Source: Ruminococcaceae bacterium UBA4871
GTDB lineage: Bacteria; Bacillota; Clostridia; Oscillospirales; Acutalibacteraceae
NCBI GenBank assembly: GCA_002399445.1
Contig: DHDR01000002.1
Span: 1 to 27,725 of the forward strand
Length of the DNA stretch: 27,725 nt
Direction of reading: 5' to 3'
In this document: in pieces, positions 13,625 through 21,784 of the stretch
How the letters are laid out: each line of letters starts with the position of its first letter
Numbering within the stretch: position 1 is the first letter of the stretch
Program-made: the position numbers and the translations under genes
Notes under the pieces: generated by a model
What the model was told of the DNA's origin: nothing
The model's input: only the letters and a program-made list of their open reading frames with translations
The model's database searches: none

Positions 13625-16468
13625 TCAAATTTCCGGTGATACCGGTTCCTGAGTCAGCGCTTCACTTTGCTGCTCAGGCTTTTTAGGGGAATTTGTCTGC
13701 CCACGATTATTCCGATATTTCAAATAGTCGTTCACATCCTTTCCACATCCATCCGGAAGTTCATACTGCTTACAGGTAATATTCGGAAACTTCGCTGAAA
13801 TGGTATTCACTGCCGTTTGAATGGCTTTTTGTCCCGGATCATCTTTATCCATTGCAAACACGACTGTTTTGATATTCGGATCATCCGTCAGACGATTATA
13901 GAGAATGTTGAGCTTTGCCGTACTGCACGTTGCCAGATAATTCGCACTGTCAGGATTCTCGCCGTCCATCCGCTTGACAGACATTAAGCTCATTGCGTCA
14001 ATCGGCGCTTCTGAAACATAGAGCTTGTCCGAATTGTTTGCGACATACCAGCCGGTTTCTTCATTGCTGCCGCCAATATCGCCCTTATACTTACTGCCGG
14101 GCAAAGTCGTATGATGGTTTGCAAAGTCGCGCTCCCCATCCTTATTGACACCGACAAAAATTGCATTGTGGAAAGCTGTATCTTCTTCGTACAGCAGGCC
14201 GCGCTCCAACATATTGGAAATCGTTTTACTGTCAATGCCGCGCGTCTTATGCAGATAAGCAGCAGCATGAACCGGATTATCAGCCTTTTTCGGAAGTTTG
14301 AATTCCTGTTTTGGAGCTTTTGACTGCGCTTTTGAGTAATCAAATCCCTGCGATAGCTGAATATTAAAGTTTTCAGAAAGCCACTTCATTGCATCTTTGG
14401 CTTCATTTACCGGCGTGCCATCCGCACAATGCAGGCCAATCCCATCATCCAAATTGAAATTTTTTACAAAGTCAATCGTGGTACCGCCTCTATGGGCTGC
14501 ACCTTTCGGCACGGATTCTCTAACGTAGGTATTATTGGGATAGAAACGAACGGAGTCATGCTCCGAAGTGGAAAAGAACTTGTTTCCCACACGAGTCAAT
14601 GTGTAACCCAGCCGGTCAGCAACATCCCGAATATCAATATTGTTTACCAGCTGGTCGCGCCACTCATTGTACTGGTCATTGCTATTTCTGTAGCTGCCAT
14701 ACGGTTTCTGCGGTTTTCGTTTGGCTTCCCTCTGCTGTTCTTCCTGCGGCTGCGGCAGCGGTGCAGGAACTTCTACTGCTTTTGCAATATCCGGTCCTAT
14801 TTCATTGCCAACTGTCTTTCTCGGAACTGGTTCCGCTTTTTGGGCTGCTTCATCACTAAGTACAGTGTTATCCTCCACATTTTTTTCTGGAACATTGACA
14901 TTTTTGGAATTTTCGGATATACTAGTCGTTAAAGAAGAGTCATGACTTATAAAGGCCCCGGGCAATTGTAGCCCGGCTTCCCCTATAAGTTCATGGCTCT
15001 TTTCTTTGTCTGCAAGCGGTGCTGCTTTTTCAGCAGGAACTGGTTCCGCTTTTGAATCTGCAGCAGGTTCGTTACCAAAAGCTTTAGCTATCCGAGGATG
15101 ATAATATTGACTGACAATTGACATTGCCCGCCGCAGCCCTTCCTCATAACCATCAATACTGTTAAGACTCTTCATTTCTTGTGGTGGATTTTGCAACTTA
15201 TGCCTAAGGCTGTCCATACAATTTCGGTAAGTCCGCTCAGCAGATGATATTGCTACGGGAATTGGTTCCGGTTTTTTTACCGCTACTGTTTCCGAATGTT
15301 CATCTGTAATTTGAGAAGATACCGCAGCACCTGCGGCTACTGCTGCAGCCGCCGTAACCGCTGCGGCTTTGTGCTCTGCTTTTCGCTCTTTCTTTGACTG
15401 TTCATCAAGCTGATTTTCGACTGCGCTCTTTGCTTTTGCTGCGCGGTCTTCGGCTTCATCCTGCCTTTCTGTTTCCGCTGCCGCCGCAACAAATTGGTCA
15501 ACCACCGGCTGAACATCATTGATCAGTTTATTGTATACTTTACTGACTTCTTCATAAAATTTTTTTATGTTAAAGTCTTTACCAAGAGCAATACAGTTAT
15601 CATAATGCTTTTTGAGATGATCAACCCGAGCCTGTGAGTGGGATGCATCAATTCCAAAACGAGACTGAAGCATTAAACTAATGGTATCCGCCTCAAATTC
15701 CCGAATGGAAATATTTTTTTCACTTTCCTCCGGATAATATTTCAACATGAGCGCATGGCCAAACTCATGCGCAAACGTATCCAATTTCTGCGTATCGTTC
15801 AGCAAGTGGTTTGTTTCAATACTTCCGTTGGCACCACCATACGGTACATACTGTCCACGCAATGAAATGGATTCCAGATCTTTTTCGGCAACACTGATTC
15901 CATAAACATCTTCAGCGGCTTTTTTCAGTGCTTCATATAAGGTCTTGTGCATTTCTGACGGATATCCCATATTAAATATCTTAGGATAATCCTCCTGCGG
16001 ACACGTCGTTCCTGAAATATCAAAAACATTTCCGGGTTTGTAACCAACTACCCTTTTCGTCAATCGGTCTTTATCAATTCTCTGCCGTTCTTCTTTTGGT
16101 AAATCAGAAAGTCGTTTATAAATTGGCGTACCGTCAGAATTTTTGCCGTCTTCATAGAAAGTTACAACAACCGGAGCAAGGACTTTAATTGCCTTTGCTC
16201 CTTTTTTTACATTGTAGCCGAGTTGTTTCCAGCCCGCATAAGAAGCAACATACTCGGCATGCGGATTTGCTTTCTGAATGAGAATGGAATTGCCTAGTGA
16301 ATATCGATAGAATTTCTGACTAAAAGCAATGGCTTCTGCTAACTGTTCCGGATGACTTTGAAAGTTGTCCAGTGCTGTACGAACCACACCCCGCATTTCT
16401 TCTATTGTGCGTTTTTGGCGTTCTTGAAACATCGCTTTTTCTTTCTCTGTAAACTTTTTATAGGCCAT
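13625..16468 (-). CDS. ArdC-like zinc protease/ssDNA-binding protein fused to DUF3991-TOPRIM (LtrC-like)
   Basis: The 947-residue protein has three parts. Residues 1-150 resemble the ArdC N-terminal ssDNA-binding domain (NSILIQKANP, GWKQLGYNVKKGAKAI). Residues 195-330 form a zincin-like metallopeptidase with HEFGH at 234-238. A long charged linker (about 340-600, Ala-rich with repeated EPVP motifs) leads to a DUF3991-like domain (from about 610, DVADRLGYTL). A TOPRIM domain follows, with YVSEAPIDAMS near 818 and VVFAMDKDDPG near 870. The protein may protect incoming ssDNA, cleave host restriction factors, or prime complementary-strand synthesis. The start is placed at 16468, with AGGAGG 12 nt upstream. 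It overlaps the 83-aa gene by 11 nt. Confidence 0.85.
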   Translation of the reverse strand: MAYKKFTEKEKAMFQERQKRTIEEMRGVVRTALDNFQSHPEQLAEAIAFSQKFYRYSLGNSILIQKANPHAEYVASYAGWKQLGYNVKKGAKAIKVLAPVVVTFYEDGKNSDGTPIYKRLSDLPKEERQRIDKDRLTKRVVGYKPGNVFDISGTTCPQEDYPKIFNMGYPSEMHKTLYEALKKAAEDVYGISVAEKDLESISLRGQYVPYGGANGSIETNHLLNDTQKLDTFAHEFGHALMLKYYPEESEKNISIREFEADTISLMLQSRFGIDASHSQARVDHLKKHYDNCIALGKDFNIKKFYEEVSKVYNKLINDVQPVVDQFVAAAAETERQDEAEDRAAKAKSAVENQLDEQSKKERKAEHKAAAVTAAAAVAAGAAVSSQITDEHSETVAVKKPEPIPVAISSAERTYRNCMDSLRHKLQNPPQEMKSLNSIDGYEEGLRRAMSIVSQYYHPRIAKAFGNEPAADSKAEPVPAEKAAPLADKEKSHELIGEAGLQLPGAFISHDSSLTTSISENSKNVNVPEKNVEDNTVLSDEAAQKAEPVPRKTVGNEIGPDIAKAVEVPAPLPQPQEEQQREAKRKPQKPYGSYRNSNDQYNEWRDQLVNNIDIRDVADRLGYTLTRVGNKFFSTSEHDSVRFYPNNTYVRESVPKGAAHRGGTTIDFVKNFNLDDGIGLHCADGTPVNEAKDAMKWLSENFNIQLSQGFDYSKAQSKAPKQEFKLPKKADNPVHAAAYLHKTRGIDSKTISNMLERGLLYEEDTAFHNAIFVGVNKDGERDFANHHTTLPGSKYKGDIGGSNEETGWYVANNSDKLYVSEAPIDAMSLMSVKRMDGENPDSANYLATCSTAKLNILYNRLTDDPNIKTVVFAMDKDDPGQKAIQTAVNTISAKFPNITCKQYELPDGCGKDVNDYLKYRNNRGQTNSPKKPEQQSEALTQEPVSPEI

Positions 16469-16709
16469 TGTTGCTGCACACCTCCTGTTGGGAAAACTCT
16501 CTCCACGCTTTCTGCACAGTTTCATTGCCATCGGCAACCTTCATAAGACTTTCTGTGTCTTCACAATCACCCGGACTGTATAATGAAGCAGGTGCATCAT
16601 TATAATAGACGTCCCCTTGATCTTCTTCTCTGAAAAATGTCCTATCTTCATTACCACCCAATACTGCTGCCGGGTGCTCCATTTGAAGTTGGCAAAACTT
16701 TGTAACCAT
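16458..16709 (-). CDS. Hypothetical acidic protein, 83 aa
   Basis: First gene of the transfer operon. It has a clear AAAGGAG site 8 nt before the ATG at 16709 and overlaps the ArdC-LtrC start by 11 nt, which supports translation. The product is strongly acidic (NEDRTFFREEDQGDVYYND, SPGDCEDTES) with no membrane segment. I do not recognise a family. Small acidic proteins beside ArdC-type genes can be DNA mimics with antirestriction activity, but this is only a hypothesis. A competing, longer frame (16541-16939) overlaps it and has no comparable ribosome-binding site. Confidence 0.55.
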   Translation of the reverse strand: MVTKFCQLQMEHPAAVLGGNEDRTFFREEDQGDVYYNDAPASLYSPGDCEDTESLMKVADGNETVQKAWREFSQQEVCSNNGL

Positions 16710-16791
16710 GTATTCATCTCCTTTAAAATCTTTTCGTACTTTACTGTCCTAAACATTTCTTGTACAAGGGAATCGCCCCCTTTCCATGTAT

Positions 16792-16827
16792 AAAAAACAG
16801 CCTGAGCAATTCCTTTTGCCCAAGCTG
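16792..16827 (-). terminator. Leader terminator T1 (attenuator candidate)
   Basis: On the minus strand an 11-bp stem with two G-T wobbles (CAGCTTGGGCA paired with TGCTCAGGCTG) is followed directly by six T. It lies between the putative promoter P1 and the first gene of the operon, so read-through would have to be controlled for the operon to be expressed from P1. Confidence 0.6.
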
Positions 16828-16835
16828 TTCGCTGA

Positions 16836-16913
16836 TTACACTTTTTAACTTTACTATTATAGCACAGTTCCATTCCACAAATGGTAACAACTTTTTCCAC
16901 AAAATCGCTTTTA
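16836..16913. repeat. 78-bp direct repeat, copy 1 (promoter-bearing)
   Basis: It is identical to copy 2 at 69 of 78 positions, with no gaps and a 193-bp offset. In the frame that is open across both copies, the nine differences fall at codon positions 1, 2 and 3 as 3, 4 and 2. There is no third-position bias, which favours a non-coding regulatory repeat. Confidence 0.85.
16856..16864 (-). promoter_or_regulatory. Putative promoter P1, extended -10 TGCTATAAT
   Basis: A consensus TATAAT with the TGn extension lies inside repeat copy 1 and points toward the transfer operon. No good -35 is found at 16-18 bp, as often tolerated with an extended -10. The conserved upstream block TTGTTACCATTTG may bind an activator. 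Confidence 0.55.
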
Positions 16914-16948
16914 CTAAGTGAAGCGGAACTGGTTCCCATTTTGAAGTG

Positions 16949-17017
16949 TCATAAAAAAGGACATCCCAACAAAGGAATATCCCTTTTTGCTGAAGTATTT
17001 CGGTGAATATCGTCCAT
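16949..17017 (-). CDS. Possible 22-codon leader peptide
   Basis: Downstream of P2 an ATG begins a 22-codon frame that runs through the T2 hairpin and ends just after its T-tract (MDDIHRNTSAKRDIPLLGCPFL). AGGGAG lies upstream but only 3 nt from the ATG, which is short. Its fit with the terminator would suit translation-controlled attenuation. It could equally be chance. Confidence 0.25.
   Translation of the reverse strand: MDDIHRNTSAKRDIPLLGCPFL
16953..16988 (-). terminator. Leader terminator T2
   Basis: On the minus strand five A precede GGGATATTCC, a 6-nt loop, and a partner arm ending GGGATGTCC, then six T. With G-T wobbles the stem is about 10 bp plus A-T pairs. It lies about 55 nt downstream of the expected start of transcription from P2 and upstream of P1. 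Confidence 0.6.
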
Positions 17018-17028
17018 TGACTCCCTGT

Positions 17029-17106
17029 TTACACTTTTTAACTCTACTATTATAACACGGTATCAGTCCGCAAATGGTAACAATTTTTTCCGCAAAATCG
17101 CTTTTA
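17029..17106. repeat. 78-bp direct repeat, copy 2 (promoter-bearing)
   Basis: Upstream copy of the promoter repeat. The blocks flanking the -10 are fully conserved: TTACACTTTTTAACT on the downstream side and CAAATGGTAACAA on the upstream side. The variable bases cluster between them. Confidence 0.85.
17049..17057 (-). promoter_or_regulatory. Putative promoter P2, extended -10 TGTTATAAT
   Basis: Second extended -10, at the same place within repeat copy 2, pointing leftward. The opposite strand also has a TTTACA-17-TATAAC promoter-like match at 17028-17056, but no gene lies on that strand, so I favour the minus orientation. Confidence 0.5.
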
Positions 17107-17157
17107 TAATTTAAACTTGTAAAGTATTGCTTGAATCAACATGATGTTGCCCTGCAG

Positions 17158-20100
17158 TCAATTTTTACGTTTGCAGCAAAGCAGCACTGCCACAGTGCAG
17201 CATCCAACAAGCAGAACAATCACAAGAAACGGCAGAGCAGCATTCTGACCGGTTTGGGGGGCCGTGTAAGATTGAGCACCCACTGCAGTTTTCTTTTGTG
17301 TGGAACCGTTTGCCGTTTTATCCGTACTTCCAGATACCTTTGACTGGCTGATTTGATTGCTCACCTTATCGGACGGCGCGGAACTGGCAGAAGGATTTGA
17401 ACTGCTGGATGGATTAGGCGGCGTGGAATCCTTCACTGCCATTGCTGTAACTGTTTCGGAAATGGTTGTGCTCGGCACAATGGAAATTGGGGAATCCACT
17501 TTGTATTCTGCGGAATCCTTTGCCACAAGAATATACTTGCCGGAGGGAAGCTGCGGCAGTGTTACATACCCGCTTGCATCAGTCGTGACTTCTGCAACGA
17601 CTTGACCGTTTGCGGATACGGAACTGCTTGTTACTGCACCGGCTCTGTGCAAGGAAAAGGCGGAGTTGTCTGCGGTGAAAGATGTGACACGCATAACGAG
17701 CAAAGTAAAATTTTTCATCGGCTGATTTTGCGTATTGACTACCAGCAACTTTGCGTTACCAGTCAGGAGGCGCGAACCTTTGAGCGTTACGTTGGCAGTC
17801 TGGCCGTTCGTAATTGTAATGCTGCCGTCCAGTATCACACTGGAATCACCGGAAGAAACCGTATAGGTACCGTCTGGCAGGCCAGAGACGATAATGCTGC
17901 CATTACTGTCTGTCGTACCTGTGCCGACAATTTTGCCGCTGCTATCTTTGATGATAATCGGCACATTGGCAAGTGGTTTGCCACTGTTGTCTGTAGCAGT
18001 GATATTTGCGCTGCCGGTTGTACTTACAGTGGAACTGGACGCAGGATGCTTTACCTCAATGTCAATAGTTCCGGCTGCATCGCCGGTGCCAATTGTGACT
18101 TTACCTGTGACACTCTGATAATTTGGATCGGTTACTTTGTAGGTATACTCCCCGGCAGGAAGATCCGTAAAGGTCACGTTGCCATTCTTATCGGTTTTGC
18201 CAGTGGTGATTACTTTACCGTCTTTGTCAATCAAATTGACCGTGACACCGCTCGCAGGCTTTCCAGTGGACGGATCTGTGATATGCAGTGTAACATTTCC
18301 ATACGCAATCACCGGTACGGAAACAGTCTGCCTGCCACCGTCTGTCACAGTGATTGATTTTGCCTTATCGTTATCCAGCTTGAAGCGCGGGTCATTGACT
18401 GTGTAGGTGTAATCCCCAATCGGAATATTGGTAAACGTCACATTACCATTCTTGTCTGTTTTCCCGGTGGCGGCAATGTTGCCGTTCTTGTCAATTAGGT
18501 TGACGGTAACGTCTGCTGCAGGTTTTCCGGTTGTTGGGTCAGTGTGCAGTATCACGTCACCGGCATACTGGCTGGATTGCATGACGATTTTTACAACTTG
18601 GCCCTGAACGGTAATCGCGGCTGTATATTGTGTCGTATTTGCATGAAAGTTTGCAATTTGAGAAACCTCGGTCAGCGTGTAGGGACTGGCTGGACCGGTT
18701 AAGCTTGGAATTTCCAGTGTTGTGCCGTTATCTGCAGGCGCGCCGGTGAAAACCACCTTTCCGGTTTTGTCTTTGAGCTGCACTTTTGAAACGGGAAGTT
18801 CTTTCCCTGTTTGCGCATCTACATGGGCAATTTGCACGGAACCTACTAGCATAGCCGCCTTGACCGGAGCCGGAGCAGTATTCTGCTGGTCTTTAACGGT
18901 AACGGCTATGTCTCCATTTTCATAGCCGGGCAGCTGCACCGTATAGTCGCCGGTGTAAACATCCTTAAATGTAACTTTTCCGCTGGAATCCGCTGTACCA
19001 GTTGAAACAACTTTTCTATCCTTATCCACCAAATTTACGGTTGCGCCGACAATCGGCTTGCCGTCTTTATCCGTGGCTGTGTAAGTAATATCTCCCATTG
19101 TGGGAACACTGTGCATTTCCACATTTGCAGTCTCACCGTCTGTTACCAAGCTGACGGTGTACGCTGTGACATCCGTCCGGTAATTCGCAAGCGGAGCTGT
19201 TTCCACCAATGTAAACGGCCCGTCCGGAACGCGCAAATTTGGAACCGTCAAAGAAGGATTTGCACTGCTGCCAGTGTAAACTGTCTTTCCGTTCTTGTCC
19301 GTGATCTTCACCGGAGCAATGGCAATCAGTTTATTTCGTTTTGTGTCCAAATGCGTAATTGCAATGCTGCCTTTAAATGGACGTGCGGTAAATGTCACGT
19401 TGCTGGTCTTGCCAATTTTCACACTGATTCCGGTCTGTTCTGTGGAAGCCGCATAGCCGGTTGCAGGTGTAACAACCTCCACCGAATAGGTGCCGGGTTT
19501 CATGTTTGGCAGCAGAGCAGTACCGTCAGAGTCGGTTGTTCCCCGTGCGGCTTCTTGACCGGTGGAATTCCTTGCAACAACAACCGCACCGGAAATTGGT
19601 TGGCGATTATCACTGTCTGTGACTATTGCGCTGATTTTGCCAACCTGCGCCCATTGTGCATACAATTCGGTATTATTTCCATCAAATACAGTATCGGCAG
19701 TTACGGAAACACCGCTGCCGTCTGCTTTGGTATTCCAACCGACCAGCACCCAGCCGGACCGAGTCAGATCCACAGGAAGGGCAGGGCCATACTTTTGACC
19801 GCTTGTTGCTGTATATGTACCGGTCAAAACATCTGTGCTGGGATCATCGGGATTGTTTAAGTGGAGTGTCAAATCGGACTGAACAATACCGCCATCTTTA
19901 TTGATGATTCGGCCGACCGTTCCATCTTCATTTTGAAGATTGTTGATCTTACCATCGTTAACAATCGTGCCATAGTTGTAGATTGTACCGTTGTTATTGA
20001 GCGTGCCTTTGATGGTTGACGTTACGCCTTTTGCAATATTAACGATTTTACCGGTTGCAGGATTATTTAATGTGCAGCCAACAGGAATCGTAAAATTAGT

Positions 20101-21495
20101 TCCAATTGTTGGTGCACCATAAACCTGTCCAGTTCCACCGGTTATGTTTCCATCTTTATCAAGGGTACAATTGTCAAAAATTATTCCTTGTGTACCTGAA
20201 TCTCTATTTTTATACGATATATCGCTAATACCGCTTGAAAAGATGGTTGCATTGCCTAATTCGCTATTAGATGTTTTAGTAGTAAATGTACCGTTAATCC
20301 CAGATTTTGATAGAACAGTACCCCCACAAATAGTGATTGGTACTACATCGGCATTCGATTTTAATCCATTTGCAACGATTGTGCCTCCACTAACTACAAA
20401 GCAGCTGGTACGATCTATTCCTTTTGTATTAAAAAAGTTGTTGACGTAAATATCATTAGTCCCTGACGTATTATGAGAAATGATACTGCCGCCTGATTGA
20501 TGAAAGGATGCACTAATTATGGCACGTTCACCACTGATATTAGAACTTTGTCCAAGATGAATTTGTCCACCTGTTACTATGACATTTGTCGTTCCAGTTG
20601 AATTAAAAGCTGTAAATGCGTGGTATGCATCGTGGCCTTCTCCTATATCAAAATTGCCATCATTGCTTGTAGTTGTGGCATGAACAATACCTCCGTTAAA
20701 TTTAATGGTCCCGCCGTTTCCAGGTTTCAAGTTAGAACCATATTCTACATCAGTATTATAGGAACTCCCGCCACCAATTGCAGGACCTCCTTTGCCTGTA
20801 GCAGTAAGATTTCCACCATTCATAGTAAAAGATGTTAAGTTTCCGCATCTTGTGAAATTCCAATTATTGCAGTTATATCCTCCAATTCCTGTTCCGCCTT
20901 TTGCAACAATTGTTCCACCGTCAATAGTTATATTTCCAGCGTCATTTCCTACTAAAATACTTGAACCAATACCAGATGATAAAGCATCATTACATATTGC
21001 TGTTAGAGAACCTTTTGAACTTCCATTACCATCTACACTGGTAATATCCAAAGATACATCTATTGGCACTTCAATTCCTGCATGACCGTGTAAAAAGCTG
21101 CCTGTATCATGAAAGATATTACTACCTTTAAGAACAAGTGTTACGTTCGAACCACCACTGAGCTTTAATGGGGACATATCACTCACGACAATATTATTTG
21201 TGATATATGTAGGACTTCGCAAAGTTATATTATCCAATAAGATTTTCGTCGTTACGTTCTCAGCAATGGTAATAGAACCGGTCTGATCTGTTTTTGGTAT
21301 AGATTGAATAATGTGATAATTCCCATTTTTCGTAATGTTAATAGTAGGTATTAAACTGACATCGAGAATTTGTCCATCACTGGAATCACTTATGTTGCTA
21401 TCATCCGCATAAACTACCAATGGAAAACTGCCAGCCGCAATAAGCACAGCCAGAAATACTGCCATACCACAGTGCAGCATGTTTTTAAATCTCAT
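17158..21495 (-). CDS. Sortase-anchored adhesin: beta-helix head, InlB B-repeat, Cna-B stalk
   Basis: The 1445-residue protein starts with a signal peptide (residues 1-30, cleavage near VVYA-DD). Residues 40-540 are Gly/Asn/Thr-rich with repeated GGTI, GGxGIGGG and NGG patterns of a parallel beta-helix or carbohydrate-binding head. An InlB B-repeat-like segment (YGPALPVDLTRSGWVLVGWNT) lies near 570-610. From about 620 to 1350 come a series of Cna-B/carboxypeptidase-regulatory-like modules (G-KVTF-D-x-G-Y motifs). A Ser-rich wall spacer follows. The end carries APQTG (1412-1416), a hydrophobic stretch and a KRKN tail. It would project the head from the cell wall, perhaps to bind recipient cells. 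AGGAAGG precedes the ATG by 8 nt. Confidence 0.85.
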   Translation of the reverse strand: MRFKNMLHCGMAVFLAVLIAAGSFPLVVYADDSNISDSSDGQILDVSLIPTINITKNGNYHIIQSIPKTDQTGSITIAENVTTKILLDNITLRSPTYITNNIVVSDMSPLKLSGGSNVTLVLKGSNIFHDTGSFLHGHAGIEVPIDVSLDITSVDGNGSSKGSLTAICNDALSSGIGSSILVGNDAGNITIDGGTIVAKGGTGIGGYNCNNWNFTRCGNLTSFTMNGGNLTATGKGGPAIGGGSSYNTDVEYGSNLKPGNGGTIKFNGGIVHATTTSNDGNFDIGEGHDAYHAFTAFNSTGTTNVIVTGGQIHLGQSSNISGERAIISASFHQSGGSIISHNTSGTNDIYVNNFFNTKGIDRTSCFVVSGGTIVANGLKSNADVVPITICGGTVLSKSGINGTFTTKTSNSELGNATIFSSGISDISYKNRDSGTQGIIFDNCTLDKDGNITGGTGQVYGAPTIGTNFTIPVGCTLNNPATGKIVNIAKGVTSTIKGTLNNNGTIYNYGTIVNDGKINNLQNEDGTVGRIINKDGGIVQSDLTLHLNNPDDPSTDVLTGTYTATSGQKYGPALPVDLTRSGWVLVGWNTKADGSGVSVTADTVFDGNNTELYAQWAQVGKISAIVTDSDNRQPISGAVVVARNSTGQEAARGTTDSDGTALLPNMKPGTYSVEVVTPATGYAASTEQTGISVKIGKTSNVTFTARPFKGSIAITHLDTKRNKLIAIAPVKITDKNGKTVYTGSSANPSLTVPNLRVPDGPFTLVETAPLANYRTDVTAYTVSLVTDGETANVEMHSVPTMGDITYTATDKDGKPIVGATVNLVDKDRKVVSTGTADSSGKVTFKDVYTGDYTVQLPGYENGDIAVTVKDQQNTAPAPVKAAMLVGSVQIAHVDAQTGKELPVSKVQLKDKTGKVVFTGAPADNGTTLEIPSLTGPASPYTLTEVSQIANFHANTTQYTAAITVQGQVVKIVMQSSQYAGDVILHTDPTTGKPAADVTVNLIDKNGNIAATGKTDKNGNVTFTNIPIGDYTYTVNDPRFKLDNDKAKSITVTDGGRQTVSVPVIAYGNVTLHITDPSTGKPASGVTVNLIDKDGKVITTGKTDKNGNVTFTDLPAGEYTYKVTDPNYQSVTGKVTIGTGDAAGTIDIEVKHPASSSTVSTTGSANITATDNSGKPLANVPIIIKDSSGKIVGTGTTDSNGSIIVSGLPDGTYTVSSGDSSVILDGSITITNGQTANVTLKGSRLLTGNAKLLVVNTQNQPMKNFTLLVMRVTSFTADNSAFSLHRAGAVTSSSVSANGQVVAEVTTDASGYVTLPQLPSGKYILVAKDSAEYKVDSPISIVPSTTISETVTAMAVKDSTPPNPSSSSNPSASSAPSDKVSNQISQSKVSGSTDKTANGSTQKKTAVGAQSYTAPQTGQNAALPFLVIVLLVGCCTVAVLLCCKRKN
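18045..18565 (-). repeat. Near-tandem Cna-B modules within the second adhesin
   Basis: Two modules of about 260 nt are highly similar: TGKPA-(A/S)-VTVNLIDK followed by TGKTDKNGNVTFT. The spacing is about 263 nt, measured between the matching GTAAA(G/C)GTCAC segments at about 18168 and 18431. Boundaries are approximate. Confidence 0.7.
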
Positions 21496-21529
21496 GGTTT
21501 TTTCCTTCCTATTTAAGTTTTTCCGTCTT

Positions 21530-21784
21530 TTAAAAAGATTCTAAAAGCCTATCGAGTTCGATTTTATGCTGATAAGCTTCGGATAAGCTTGATGTTTCCC
21601 ACAGCCAGATCCGGCGGTTATCCAGTGTAATTGCTTTGAGAATATATTCCATTTTCCCGGCGTACTGTCTGGCTTCAATCTCTGTGTCATATGCTGAAAT
21701 ATATTCCATAGTTTTCTTGTCCTGCATTACCAGCAGACGATGCCCGACAAGATCATTTTGAACGTTTTTTACGATGTAGTTCAA
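21530..21784 (-). CDS. Unknown 84-aa protein between sortase and adhesin
   Basis: I do not recognise it. The start is TTG at 21784, supported by GGAGG 6 nt upstream and by a 4-base overlap (TTGA) with the sortase stop, which implies coupled translation. The product is soluble, with no signal or membrane segment, and is rich in Tyr, Glu and Lys. Predicted strands (HRLLVMQDKKTMEYISAYD) alternate with helices (EIEARQYAGKMEYILKAI, SLSEAYQHKIELDRLLE), which gives a small alpha/beta fold. Being inside the adhesin-sortase operon it may act in the cytoplasm on expression or export of the adhesins, but no function can be assigned. Confidence 0.6.
   Translation of the reverse strand: MNYIVKNVQNDLVGHRLLVMQDKKTMEYISAYDTEIEARQYAGKMEYILKAITLDNRRIWLWETSSLSEAYQHKIELDRLLESF

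Noticed and set aside
16541..16939. 132-codon minus-strand frame beginning MGTSSASLSK
   Set aside because: It crosses a promoter-like -10 and the T1 hairpin, has no ribosome-binding site as good as that of the 83-aa gene, and the repeat copies differ without third-position bias. I keep it only as an alternative.
17028..17056. Plus-strand promoter TTTACA-17-TATAAC
   Set aside because: No gene lies on the plus strand downstream. The match probably arises from the symmetric A/T-rich -10 region of P2, though an antisense transcript cannot be excluded.
17120..17157. Terminator after the second adhesin
   Set aside because: There is a CAACAT-ATGTTG type palindrome, but it has no T-run on the minus strand, so I do not call it.
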